Positions 1-14,018 of a DNA stretch of 64,000 nt are shown in pieces. The notes under the pieces are model-generated. The model was not told where the DNA came from and made no database searches. It saw nothing but the letters and a program-made list of their open reading frames with translations. Source of the DNA: Macquaria australasica (lineage: Eukaryota > Chordata > Actinopteri > Centrarchiformes > Percichthyidae); the NCBI GenBank assembly GCA_005408345.1, contig SEMN01000622.1, positions 62,001-126,000 of the forward strand. The letters run 5' to 3'. The position numbers and the translations under genes were made by a program. Position 1 is the stretch's first letter; each line of letters starts with the position of its first letter.

Positions 1-134
1 ATTTATTAAATCAGTTTAGTTCATGTGGCGATTGATTTGAATTTGATTCAAATGATTGTTTTCAGTTTTGAGGTTTAGCACTTTGTTTTTAATTGTTGAT
101 ACGTTTTAATCTCGTGCTCCAATGTGCTCTCCAG

Positions 135-218
135 CTTGTTGAACCAGAAGTGGAGCCAGCCTGAGATGCAAAAACTCGCAGAGTCATTTGCACGTTGCCC
201 TGCCTTGTCTGTCCTGGA
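135..218 (+). CDS. nlrc5: nlrc5 exon e1 (LRR, cycle 1 position 1)
   Basis: 84 nt between acceptor cag and donor gtaagt. It encodes LLNQKWSQPEMQKLAESF and ends CPALSVL. This is the first exon in the window; its first base completes a codon begun in an exon to the left. The 219-554 intron holds a (TG)n tract. Confidence 0.88.
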
Positions 219-505
219 GTAAGTAAGCCTAAATACACTTGTTCAAATGTATAGAACCCCCCACCAATGATACAACATGCTGAAACACAGTAATGCAGAA
301 CTGAGTACGATAACAACAGACAGTTATTGACTTATTGTTTTATATTTTATGTGAGCCATCACTTCCTTTTTTGTCACCAGAGCGTCAGTCAGTGGATATT
401 CTGTCTGTGTATCAGATTGGGTGATTTGTAATAGTACCACACAGTGTTCCACCGATAATACACATAGTATATTTATTCAAATCAAATGCTAATGAAGTTC
501 TGTGT

Positions 506-547
<42 letters not shown>

Positions 548-3500
548 ACCCTAGTCTGTCTGGAGGCCAGTGGGATGTGGAAACTCTGAGGACGCTCACT
601 CAGTTTTTGCCAAAGTTCAACGTCACCGAAAAGATCATGTAAGACTGGATTCAAACCAAGCTACCCATCACAAAGCACACGATATAAGAGTGACATGAAG
701 CTACATGTATTCTGCATATGACTGATTCTTACTACACTACATTTGCTATACAATGCATCATTTATGCTATACTCTATTTTACCTAGCTCTATTTTAAAGT
801 ATCATGAAGACATTTAATGCACTATTTAATTGTTCAGCATCCGTAAGAAGTGAACAGCAGCAGTTTGTTGATGTCTCTTCTCAGTGTGAATGACAGCTGC
901 TCTTCAGTGGAGGGTTTGGTGATTCTGACTGCTCTGCTGTCTGATTGTCCCGCTGTGACCGAGCTTCATATCAGGTACAAACACACCTGTAATGTGCACT
1001 GCATACTATAAAATGCACACATGCATTTACTCCTTTAAACTTACTGTACCAACAAATTCATACTTATCGTTACTCCCATCAGGCAGGACCATCATGCCAT
1101 TCTTCTGCAACACTCGTCACTGTGTAAAACAATCAGTAACATGTTTAAATTGTATTAGTTTGCTTGAATTTTTTATTCTTTTACTGCATTCTGCTTTGTT
1201 ATGAGCATTCACAAATACTTAGTAATAATAAGCCACATAGATTACCTAATTTAATTCTTAAATAGTGGTGTCACCACTGCTATGTAACTGTATTTTTCTT
1301 TATGTTTCAGACTACAGAGTCCTGTGCAGGTGACTATTGTGTTTTCTGGAGGGAGAGAAAAGCCTGCAAGTGAAATATCTAAAACGCTCTGGTATGTATT
1401 AAGTCTTAGACTTATGATGACACAGCATTTTGAGAGCATCCGGTTGCAACAGGAGTTTGGGCTGGGACTGAATGTAGAGAGAGAGAGCATTCAAAAGCGT
1501 TAACCGATGCGATATCAGGAAGAAAAACCTGTTTTATTTGTTCAGATGGGAGGATTGTTCAGGTTTGTTTGTAATTTAAGTATGGTGAGCACAGATAAAC
1601 TTCCCCCTTTAACAGATGAATGTGAAAACAGCCTTCTAGTGTCAAACACATCCATCATTCTGCACAGTGGAGCTCAGTTATCTAAGGGAAGGAACAATAA
1701 GCAAATCACATTTTTGAGTGGAGGGGAGCTTATTTCATAACTTTATATTACTGAATGTTGGTATTACTGGTGATGATGGTAATCATGGAGCTGTTGCCTC
1801 TGTCAGTCTCAGCTGCTGTGGTCTGCTGCCTGCTGATCTGGAGAAAGTGTGGAGGAGTTTGGGAACCTCCTCTGATCTCACTTTGCTGGAGTAAGATACA
1901 CAAAAACATCATCAAAAACCAAACATTTACCAACCCGTAACAATAACTCAGAAATACGATCTGTACCAAAGACATACTGTACTCCACACTGCTGTGTGTA
2001 GTTTATGTCCAGGTAACTGCCAAGCTAAAGGGAATGCTGACTTATGTGTCTGGCACTTCTGCATTTGCAAATTTGTGTTCAAATCTGGTGACTGGGATAT
2101 TATTCTCTACTGACCTCTCATCTTAAGGCCAGTTCAGACCAAAGATTCGTGAAGAGACGCAACTGTTTTAGAACGTTGCAGGAGAAAGTTGCAGCGGTGT
2201 GATCTGGCCCGTCTCAGCTGCGACTCAGCTAGTCAAGTCACCAGTGGCTGGTTTTAGAACGTAAGGCACGTCACCTGTTTCAACAGCCAATCAGCTTATA
2301 GCGAAGTCAGCTGGTCATCTGGACCCTCGTCGTTTTTTTATGTTTTCGCCGTTTCATCAATACTAGAAATGAAACTGTAGCAAGTAACTAACTATCACTC
2401 ACTATCACACTCACTATCCTCATTCATATTTTACATGCTACAAATTATATCCAGCTACAAAAAAAAGCCTGAAAAGCCGGCAGTTAGAACGGAGTTGTTG
2501 CTATGGACACGATACACCGTCTCGTCTAGTCGCATTGGTGTAAACTGGCAGGTTTCAGACTGTTGTAGACTGGGGCAAATGGCTTGCAAGTAGTTTCAAG
2601 TTTCAACTCGTCTCGTCATGCATCTTTGGTCTGAACTGGGCTTTATGCAATTCCATTCCATCGCTGGAGTATGATGTGGCCGTCAATGATAATGCTGTGT
2701 TCATATTTTCTGCGTCAGTTTATGTAAGTGTTTATTTTATTTTGGCAGCTGCCCGTGTTGTTCTCTTTTTTGTCTCATGACATTATTTTAACCCCATATT
2801 CTTGTCTGTCAGCATGTCCAGTAACTGTATAGGCACCAAAGGTCTGAGGAAACTGCTGGAGGTCCTGCCTCGTCTGAGTAGCATCCGGGAGATCAAGTGA
2901 GACTCGCACACAAAATGATGACAAAATGACAAGCACAAAACATCGGAAACTTTAACCCCCGATATAAGGTTGTATGATGTGCATTTATTAAGAATGAGCG
3001 ACCCTGGCAGCAGAGGTTTGTGTCATGGCTACTTTATTGAGATAGCAGGAAGTGTTTTCATTTTTAATTTCAATTCAGTTTTATATACATAGCGCCAAAT
3101 CATAACAAAAGTAATCTCAGGGCACTTTTCATATAGAGCAGGTCTAGACCGTACTCTTTATAATATTATTTACAGAGACCCAACAATTCCCACCATGAGC
3201 AAGAACAGTGGCAAGGAAAAACTCCCTTTTAACAGGCAGAAACCTCGAACCAGAACCAGAACCAGGCTCTGGGTGGGCGGTCATCTGCCTCGATTGGTTG
3301 GGTTCGGAGAGAGAGAGAGCGAGAGAGAGAGAGAGAGTACGGTACAGTTCCACATAGAGATTAAAGTAATAGTAGGGAAAGATGAGACTCTGTGTCATGT
3401 TAGACAGAGCTGATCTAATCTTAGTTAGTTGGCAAACAGCAGTCTGTTTTTTTCTCCCCAAACAGGTGCCAAACATAACGTGTCAACGTTGGCAGCTACT

Positions 3501-6500
3501 ACGTTTACCCGCTGGGCATTATTCAGTAGAAATGGCTTATTTAGAGCTAAATGATGTTCTTCCCCAGCCGGCTCAGTGTTTTTTCGGTGTGTTTTTCAGT
3601 GCCAGTAACAATGAGATCACCATGGAGGGAGTGGTGATGCTGGCTGGTGCTTTGTGCTCCCATAACAACTTAACACAAATTCACATCAGGTACTCTTTGT
3701 TTTACATTTCAGGCATTTAATGATTTAGTAGAGCAGCAACAGAGGGAGCACCTAAATGACTAACAATGGTCTTGTTAACTACAAGCTGGTGTTAAAATGT
3801 GCAGATTTATAATCTGACAGTGTCCTGTTGGTTTTACAGTGATGAAGGCAGAGATCAGGTGACCCTGAAGTTCTTCCCTGACAAAAGGTAGAAGAGCTGC
3901 GTCTGTGAAACCCTCCACACATCTGGATACCACTGTCTGCATTGTCATTTGTCGGTTAATAAGCTAATTCTGTGCTCTTTTTTAGTGATGACCAACAGCA
4001 GCTAAAGATGTTCAGGTACAGTAAGCTGATAAAGATGCTTCTAACTAACAGTTTACAGCAAGTCATTACTTCGACATTAAAATCCAAAACAACGATCCTC
4101 TTCTATGCTGTAGGATAAACAACAGCAGCCTCCTGCCATCTCATATGACCACACTATGCAGACGATTAGCTCAGTGTCACTCCCATTTGGAGTTAGAGTA
4201 AGTTTAATTGTTGTATACCCACGCATTATTATTTTATGATTATGACAAGTAGACATAAATATACGTTTATGTTTGTGTCAGTTTGTCTCACAGCTCATTG
4301 ACAGACAAGGCCGTCGAGAACCTGCTGAAGGTCCTGCCGAAGATGACGTCGCTGCAGAGACTCAAGTAAGATGTACACACATGCATGAATTAATTAGTGT
4401 GGGTGATGTGTGTATGAGAGTGAGTAAAGGGTTCTCCAGTTTATTTTGTTTTATTATGTGAAACTTCAGTAATCGCTGTTGGGAGTATTAAGAGATAAAC
4501 AGATGGAGGAATCGTACACAAAAATGGTAAAAAATGTGTATATATGTGTATGAATATTTAAAATTGTACTGACATGTATTGATAGTCATTATGCTGGGGA
4601 AATATATAGATGATGGCACTATCCAGAAATAAGTCCAAATGTTATTTTATAGATTTAGGTAGCATACATACAGAGAAATAAATACCAGTTTTAAGAAATT
4701 GTTCAGCATCTGATGTACAGTACTGAGCACCTCAGGTAGAAAAATAATATTAATGTGGAAATGACAGAACCAAGCCATTACAAAACCAAGCAACTGTTTT
4801 AAAGTTAGACGGCTCTCGTCTGATGGGTAATTAACATTTTAGTGGAAACCAGTGACACCAGTATGAAATGGCAAACAGTATGTGGTATTTTAACGGAGCA
4901 TGAAGTGTCAATGATGCCATGGTATGTTATGTAAATAAAAAACACCTTTAAGTATGGACTGAACCAAAAGTGGTGGCCCAGTTTGAACTACTGCCTCCTG
5001 GGTGGCTTTTGATGGAAAAAGGCTTTTTTGTAAATGTGTCTGCCGGCAACTTCACCACACAAAAGCATGCTGCCATGCTCTAGTGGTGCCTTCAAATGGG
5101 GTCGTGTTTACGAGAAGCGTCCATATGAATGCCTCCCTCTTGTGGTATTCACAACGAAGTGGACATTTTCTGAAAGCTCCGAGTTCACGAGTTGTGACGT
5201 GTTTGCTGACGTTTTCAGAAATGGCAGAGGCCATGGAAGTTCATTTATCGGTGGATATTAAGTTAATATATAGTAATTTTAGTCGTATGGAGTTTCTCTT
5301 TGTAATTTTATAATATGTCTGAGGAAAATGTTGATACAAATAGAAAGTAAGTCAACATGTCTCGGAAAGAAGCGAAGAATGTCAAGAGAACAACGAGGAG
5401 TCTTTTGGCGCCCATGTTGCCGTTACTTAGCAGCGGCGTTCTCATGACTTACCACTTGACACCAAGCATATCGTGTACATGACTTCCCATGTTGTAACCA
5501 TGGGTTCATGAGTTCCATTTGAAGGCAGCATAGAACCATGACCCTTAAAGATATTGAACCCAGCATTGATTTGTACCGGTAACCACTGTGATTTGATGAC
5601 CTTCTCATTTGAGTCAGCCCAATCCTCCTCTTCCTCAGTGTCAGCCACAGCATCACATCCACTGCTGGAGCACTGACGTTGGTCAGATGTTTGACTGTCA
5701 GTCAGCGAGTCACATCAGTGGAGCTCAGGTACAGGATACACCACATTTGAAAATCAAAGCTTGTCATTTATAGATATCTGTCACCAATAATGTTTTTGTT
5801 AAATACTAATTTGAACTCTTCTGCAGGTCTCGGACTGAATCCTTCATCCATTTTGACAGTGTGAAAGCAGAACAAGCCAGCTGCAGGTCTGTGATCAGCA
5901 ACTAATATTGTTTGAGTGCACTGTTTAATGGTATAAACTCATTGGGTGTTTGTTTTTCAGACCGCTCAGTTTGTCTCTTGTGCAAGCATTCATTGTACAT
6001 AAAGTTTCTCTCTCAGTCTGACTGCAAGCGTATGTGGTCCAGTATGAAAATGATTGTAAAACTCTGTCGGTGCTGGCGGAAAGTGCTGCCTACCATAGCT
6101 GCAGACGGAACTTGGCAGCAAATTTACATTTTCACAGTAAATAGGCGAGAAAGTTCACCTTCTGTGTTTTTATTTTAGTGTTTGACAGAAAAATACATGC
6201 TGCCAGCTTTACATTTTGCTGTCAATCACTGAGAGTCACCAAAAAACAGATTCTATGGCACACAAGTAGCAGTTCATCATTTAAAGAAGAGAGAGAAATT
6301 ACCAGAAGGAAAACAGAAAGTAATTCATCTTATTATGATTGACCTGTTTTTCATAATCGGCACAAAATAAGGAAGTACTTTTTCAGCAAAAAAGAAAAAA
6401 AAAAAAGACTAAAGTGAACACACCACAAATGCCCTAATGTAGTGTCTGCCTGCCTGCCTGTCTGTGTGCACACAGGTTAAATCATTTCAGCCTGAATGGT

Positions 6501-6566
6501 GACAACTTGGAGAGACTGCTCGACATCCTACAGCAGGGTCCCCAACTGTCTCACCTGGAGTATGTG

Positions 6567-6624
<58 letters not shown>

Positions 6625-9600
6625 CCAGTCTTACTTATACATCAGCACACACTCATGTGCATATACCAGTACTTACTGTTGTCGTGGATGCTGAGTTATC
6701 CTTTCTTTTGACTGCAGTGTATCAAGTAACCAACTGAAAGATGAAGGAGTGAAGCGTTTTTTGGATTCTCTACCAAAGCTTAAAATCACCAGCTATGTCA
6801 AGTAAGATCCATGTTCTGAAACACTAATGTTCGCCATTTTCAGCTCTATAGTAGTTTGTAGCAGCTGTATAGAACAAAAGGAACGGTAAAACATACTTTT
6901 TTAATGAACGTGCTTCAAAGACAGGAAATCCAGTTGATCCCTATTACCAATAAATAAAATGAGATGCTTTTCAATCTTCTACTTTATTTAGACATGTACC
7001 TAGGGCTGTAGTGTGCAATACTACAAAATTACACTAAGTAAAGAATTGATTTAATAGATAAGGCATGTTTTTAATTAGACAAGAGGTCACACATACTGTA
7101 AAGGAGCATTTAAGAGTGCTATTAGTACGTAATGCATGTAGAAGAGCGTATCAGTGTTTTTGTTTTTTTTACTTTATTAGAGCATGAACAACATATTTTC
7201 AGTCTTTTCAGCCAGAGCGTTGGCAAATATTTAAACAGAAAATGCAGGATATTCATTTTCATTTTTTTGTATTATTTCTCCAATATATTTGCTTGATTTA
7301 TATTTATAGTTTTTATAATGATTTCATTTACAAATGACACACAATGTACACTTTTTTTTACAAATTGAATGACTTTTTATTATTATTATTATTATTATTA
7401 TTCATACTGTCATCTTTGATTGCAGTTAGTTAATTGTTCAACTAAGATATTCTGCTTTAGTACATATCGTTGTAACAACTCTTACATGACCACACTTTAA
7501 ATCAAAGACCTTTTTCACAGCAGACATTTGGACTTGTCATAGTAGGAAGAACAAGAAGATATACTGGGTCAAGAAGAACAAGATACAGAATTATAAGATA
7601 TCAAAAACATTATTCATCATTCATAACATCTACAGCCAGATCTACCCGCTTCCAAATCATTTAGAATCACTTTAAATGCGTCCAAGGAGACCAGCTCCCA
7701 AAGACTCAGGTGATTTTGCAACTGATTCCAAGCTGAGGGAGCAGCATACTTAAACACCCTTTTTCCCAGTTCAGTACGGACTTTGGGGACAGTTAGAAGA
7801 AACATGTCCCAGGAGCGAAGACAATAACTTCCCATACTTTTTTGGAGGATGTAGACCCATAGGAAGCAGTCCAAGAACAGCCTTATAAATAGGAATATGC
7901 CAATGTTTAAGTCTATGGGTGGACAAGGCAGACGTCATACCCATGTCTGTCCTCTGTGAAAAGGCCCTCCTGTCAAAAATGTTTCAAATTAAATGTTTAT
8001 AAATTGTTGTATGTTCTTCCTTATCTCTCTTTAAATATCGGAATCAACAACAAATGTCACTTACAGTATATTCAGTAGTTGTAGTGTTGGGATATGGTCT
8101 GCAGTATTATATAGTATATATATAATAACACATATGATAGTAAACACTGTTCTGGTCTTCATCCACAGTTTAAGCAACAATAGCCTGACCCAGCGGGGGC
8201 TGTTGGATTTGGCCAGCACACTGTGTACCTGTGATAACGTCTCCGGTGTAGAAGTCAGGTGAGTCTGTGCATTGTGGAAATGAGTGATCAAAGGAACCAA
8301 AAAAGAAAGCAATTAAATGCATTGTTGAAAGACTGTATGAATTAGTGAAGTATTCCTCCCTGTCTGTCTCTCCATGTGCTCAACCTTCTGATGCCGGCTG
8401 GTAGTTTGGGAGCAGACGAGAGGTGTCTCATCTGGTTTGCACAAGATGAAGGACGTGAAAAAACTCTGAGGTAGGACAAGAATCCAGAATCACAAAAGTA
8501 ACTGGCATGTTATTGTGCAGAGGCTTTCCTTTTGGTTCACAACTTAACCTGTAGACGGTTACCACATTACCACTGTGCCCCTTTGAAGAGTGGATCACGG
8601 TGTGTGAGGTGTTTCTTATCTAGCGCCCCATTTACCAGAACTTAAAATAACTTTATAGAGTTTTCTGTGATGGTTTTAGACATTTGTACACAGTTTAATC
8701 CTCAATAATTGATATTTCAGCATGAGGTGTCTTTATTTATTTTTGTTGACCGGCTCCTACAGTAGAACGCGATGACAGATTGACAGGAAGTGGCAGAGTT
8801 CAGTCTCTGGCCACGTCCAGAACACCTAACAAAAAGCAACCACAACAATACAGAAGAAATTACAACATTTACAATAATATTAATATATACATTTATATTT
8901 TTAATATATATAAAAATATGAAAATTAGAAAATAAATATGTCATGTCTATGTGTACTTTTATGTGTGTGCATAAAATGATGAGTATGTGGAACTTAATGG
9001 GGGGTGGGTTCGCAAGCCAGATGGCCTGAGGAATGAAAGTCTGTCTCAGTCTTTCTGTTTTGGCTGCGTGACTGCGGAGGAGCGTGCCTGGCAGCTGGAA
9101 CAGCTGGCACAGTCCCTTGTTGGGGTGGTGAGGATCCTTCATGATCCTACGGGCTCTGGTTCTGCCCCTCTTGGTGTATAAGTCCTGCAGGGAGGGGAGT
9201 GTAGTTCCAGTAGTGTGTTCAGCCGAAGGCGCTGCCTTGCCTTTCTCACCAGTGTCTGTCTGTGCTGTCCATGTCAGATCCTCTGTGATGTGGACTCCCA
9301 GGTATTTGAAGCTGCTCACCCTCTCCACAGTAGTCCCATTAAATTAGTCAGAGGTCAGGATTGCTAGCATTCTCTACAGACAGTTACAGGTCTCCCTGTT
9401 TGTCTGGTACTTAAAGGTAGCTTAAAGGTTTCAGTGCTCATTGCATTCATGAGTTAGACAGCATATACCTTTGAAAAATCCTTGTGTGTTGAGTTATTCT
9501 TTGTTTGCTCTCTCCCTTCCCACCTTTTCTGTCTCTCTGCCAGTGTCAGAGAGAGTAGTTTGGAACGGGACCATCTGGTCAGATTAGCAGAGACCGTGTC

Positions 9601-12600
9601 TGTCTGTCCCAGTCCGACCAAACTGGAGTAAGTACACCGCAATCTTCAGACCATTTAATACTGTAGCTCTCATCATATGATAAGCCTCTCTACAACTTTT
9701 GAGGAGTTTTTTAAAAGCAGACATCTTATTTCTGAAATAATTTACGTGGATGTTGTTTAAATATCTGAAAACCTTGTAGTTCCAGTTTTGGTGGCTTTCA
9801 TAGCTTAACTTCTGTTGAAGGGTAACTTATTTTATGGAGAACATTGTGTGAAAAAATTTTAATTAAAATTTGTTGTCTTATGAAACCCTCTCAAAAACTA
9901 GTGGATAAATTTAAAAATGAGTGAATACAAAAACAAAGCTAAATTTCTGGCGTATATCTTTTTTTCCTTCCATTTTAAACAAGGTTTTCAACTGACTGAA
10001 GGCAGTGTTTATTTTTGCTTCAAAAGACAGAAAAAATATATTTTTTTTGCATGATTGATGTTTTTCTTGACACATTTTATGTGAATACGGAACTTATAGA
10101 AACTGATCAGAAGGGCATCTACTGATTAAAGACCTGACTCATTACGCTAAGTGTCTCAGGTTGTCCAGTGTTTATTTTATTTTCCATGCTATTTTCCATG
10201 CCACTACTTATGGGTCATCTGAAAATCAGTAATGTTTACTCTGTGGTTGGTCCACAGATTCAAGAACAATCAGTTGCAGTTGGACTGGATCGGAGACTTT
10301 GTGAGACTGTTGAACAGCAGTCAGAGAGGACACAGCATCAGGTGAGAAGGAATACAGCAGATGTAGCCTGTGCCGTTTACTTCTAAAGCTTTGCTTTTAC
10401 TCAGCATACAGTCGATATTGTTCTTTAGTCATGGCTAAACACATCTTCATGTTTCTGTCCAAATAGCTGAAGGAGCTGGTGTTGAATTGCTGAATGACAT
10501 TGTTGAAATATTACTTATTATTACTCTTTCTTCCTTGTCAGTATTGAGGAGTTTTGGATCAGATCTGAGGAAGCTGTTAGTCTGGTGTGTCGCTGTCTGG
10601 ACCTCAGCAGCAACATACACACCATCAGGTGAGATCTGCAACAGCATGCAAGAAAACACACATGTTGGAAGACTGTACACTCTTTGTGGTGAACCACATA
10701 TTCACTTTCACTGTAGAATATCCCACATTAAACCATATGTATGTTGCTATGTGTAATAGTACTATGCACACTTACTTTGCAGGGTTCACCACACCACGCT
10801 ACAGCTGTCTTTGATGAAGGCCGCTGACCTGACTTCAGTCAGGTAATACATTTCAGGATATGCATATATCAAACTTTAACTTTAGGCAGTGCTGTACACA
10901 TAGAAATATGATCAATACATTGTGGGTTTGTGTGTTTCTGTGTTTTCAGTGATGACTCTGCAGATCTGACTCCATCAATGGCCACAGAGAAAATAGGGTA
11001 CTTTTTCCCTTTAAATGTTCTATCCAAAGCATTGCAAAATTCAAGTGATGTACAACTTTATCACAGTCACACTGTTCTACTGGCATAATACCAACTTCAT
11101 ATGTTTGCTTGCTTTTCAAAAATATACTTAATATTCTTTCCCTTGAAAACAAATTTAGTAAAGCCCTGTAAGGATATCCTTACATGATGCGAACATAGTT
11201 TTTGTAAATTGTGGTCTTGGAAAAACAAAATACTTGCAGATGTTGTACTTTTGAAATGATCATAAATACTGACAGGAAACAAGATTGTATTGTTTGTTAT
11301 GAACTCACTCAATAACCCTGGAGACCAAGAGGTTTTCAGGAATAGAAAAGAGCCAAACGTTACCTGTCTAAGAAGCTGATAACAGCAGGAAAAGAAATAC
11401 CAGCACTTAACTTGCTGGCAGTTGTACAGGTCCTGCAGGGAGGTGTTAATCTCTCTCCTCTCCTCTCCTCTCCTCTCCTCCAGCCTTGTGGACTGTGCAG
11501 TAGAGGGGTACCAGCTTGCATCTATGACGAGCGTCATCCAGAGGTGTCCTTTACTGACAGAGCTGCAGTTAGTACTCTCTATTTTATGTATGAATATAAT
11601 ATGCACACGTTAGTCTGCAAGTTGTAAAAATGGAAGAAACAAAGCAACAAAAAGAAAATTATCTTTGTGTCATTATTCACAGTTTTTCCCGCCTGGGTAT
11701 AGAGGGAGCTGAGTTTCTCTGTTCTGTTCTGCCCTCGCTGCCAAATCTCACTTCTCTCAGGTTAGAGCTTTTTTTCACACTTGACACTCTTACTAATGCC
11801 TGTTTTAAAGTTCTAGCATTGAGAACATCTACTTTGATCTTTTGCAGTATTGGCTCCAAAGAGCCATGTGTGACTGTGGTGGAGAGGCTCTCCGAGGCCC
11901 TGCTGCAGGCTACAACCCTACAGAGCTTAAGGTGAGCAACACAAACACATTACTTTTACTTTCCTGGAGCCTTCTCATTTTATCTGATTTACTGTAACAG
12001 TGCTCCTCCACTCTGACTATCATTGTCTATGTGCACAGTGCATTATTAGCAATTCAGGGGGCTTGGGAGCATTCACAACATCTGCCTGTTTAAAAAGCTT
12101 TTATCTTTTTCTTTTGTGTGTGTGTGTGTGTGTGTGTACATCAATATAACTTTTTTTTTTAAAGTTGAGCTACAAAACAAGCTGTTGTCTCTTTAATTAT
12201 GGTCAAGCATCTAAGACTTGTATTGACTGTATCGCCGTATTGTCGGCTTGCAATATTTCATTCTTCACGCACATGTAAATAACTTAAACTGAAATTTTAT
12301 CAGATAGCCAGCACAGATATTTTTGTGTCACGTTTATGAATTGAAATGAAATCTTTCTTTTTCTTCTTCTTCTCCCAGTCTATCAGGTCATGTGATCAGT
12401 GACACAGCAGCTCAGACTATGAACAGAACGTTGCCCCGTCTGCGATCACTCAAGTAAGCGTTTAACATTCAGCACTGTGGTATTTCTGGTGTCAGGTGTC
12501 ATTATTATATATAAATTATTATATACTGGGAAACTTGAATGGAACCTATATATATAATATAGGTTATATATATCCTATATATATAATATAGGTTCCATTC

Positions 12601-12926
12601 AAGTTTCCCAGTATATAATAATTTATATATAATAATGACACCTGACACCAGAAATATATATATATATATATATATATTATTTTCACAGGTACTTCTGTAC
12701 ATGATCAATCGCCTCCGTGTAACAGAAATAAAGTGCTTATAATGTGGAACTAACATGTGGGATTGTATTAAATGTTTCAACAATCTCGTACACTATATGA
12801 ACATTAAACACTGCTACCATTCGACTTGTCTTCTCTAGTCTGTCTCATTGTGTATGGTCGGTGGCTGGAGGGCTGCAGCTTGTCACAGCGCTGGGAGAGT
12901 GTCTCAGTCTGGAAGGCCTTCGGTAA

Positions 12927-12979
<53 letters not shown>

Positions 12980-13941
12980 TTGAGTGGACAAAAATGTCCG
13001 TAATATAATAAGGCAGAGTGGCTACTATAATGTCTTGAAGTTCTAAGTGTGTCTCGGTGTGTGTGTGTGTTTCTGTGTGCCTCCCAAGTCTGGACTCCTT
13101 GCAGCTGAACGAGGAGAGCATGGTGTGTCTGGCACAAACACTGAGGAATATCAACTCTATATGCAGTCTCAAGTAAGAAACACAATCAGGTCTACTATAG
13201 CAGTCCCATTAGAACTTGATGTACCCAACCCCATATAAGACTTATTGATATAAGTAACAGTAACATAACAGTAGACTATAAAGATTTCACTCCTGGTGAC
13301 ATTCATTTGTATAAAAATGTATTCATAATCTAAAATCTGACCTTTCCAAGTGATTTTAAAGGCTAGTCAATTAGAATGTGGTGTGTTTATAGCCTCTCAC
13401 TATGTAGTAGCTAAGCCTGCAAAGCTATTTCAGGCAGACGTCTTCACATTTACTGCTGCAGTCACACTGGCCCCCTTTACTCACACACTCGCATATCCAG
13501 CGCCGCTCTAATAATCCAGTCTATTTATGATGTCATGCATTTGCTGACACTGGCGCTACCAAGAGTGCTGCTTCTCTGCTCGCATTGCAGCCACTGCTGC
13601 TGCAGCTCGTCATGTTGGCGTGTCATCGGCTCCACATGAAGCTCATCATAAAACGAGTAGGGCTTCTGATGCCACAATCAGCCCCCCCCCCCCCTGCCCC
13701 CTTCCCCAGGGAGAAATGTCTCATTCCCTCTTCTCTCATAGTGCTAAGCTGTAAATACATATCATATTTACATGGGCATAAATCCTCCTCACATGAGACG
13801 TCAATTAGTTCTTTCCAAACATTTAACATTTCTTTGCCCTGACAGTCACCTATTAGATATCCACTCCTAGATTGGAACCAATACAACAACTTCAGGGTCT
13901 GATTGCTTGGTAGAACAGTACATTTAACCCTTTGTTTGTGC

Positions 13942-14018
<77 letters not shown>

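Noticed and set aside
992..1204. Short + strand frame with LSLLPSGR, like a LINE tail word
   Set aside because: Only eight residues match and the rest is unlike a LINE; too little to call.
1503..1564. Possible small nlrc5 exon (ATGGGAGGATTGTTCAG or a longer version starting GAAGAAAAACC)
   Set aside because: The lengths 17 and 44 nt break the frame; e4 joins e5 directly with an open frame and a good LRR start.
5951..6040. Possible exon after ttttcag (ACCGCTCAG...) between e13 and e14
   Set aside because: e13 to e14 already reads through in frame with the expected junction; no suitable in-frame donor.
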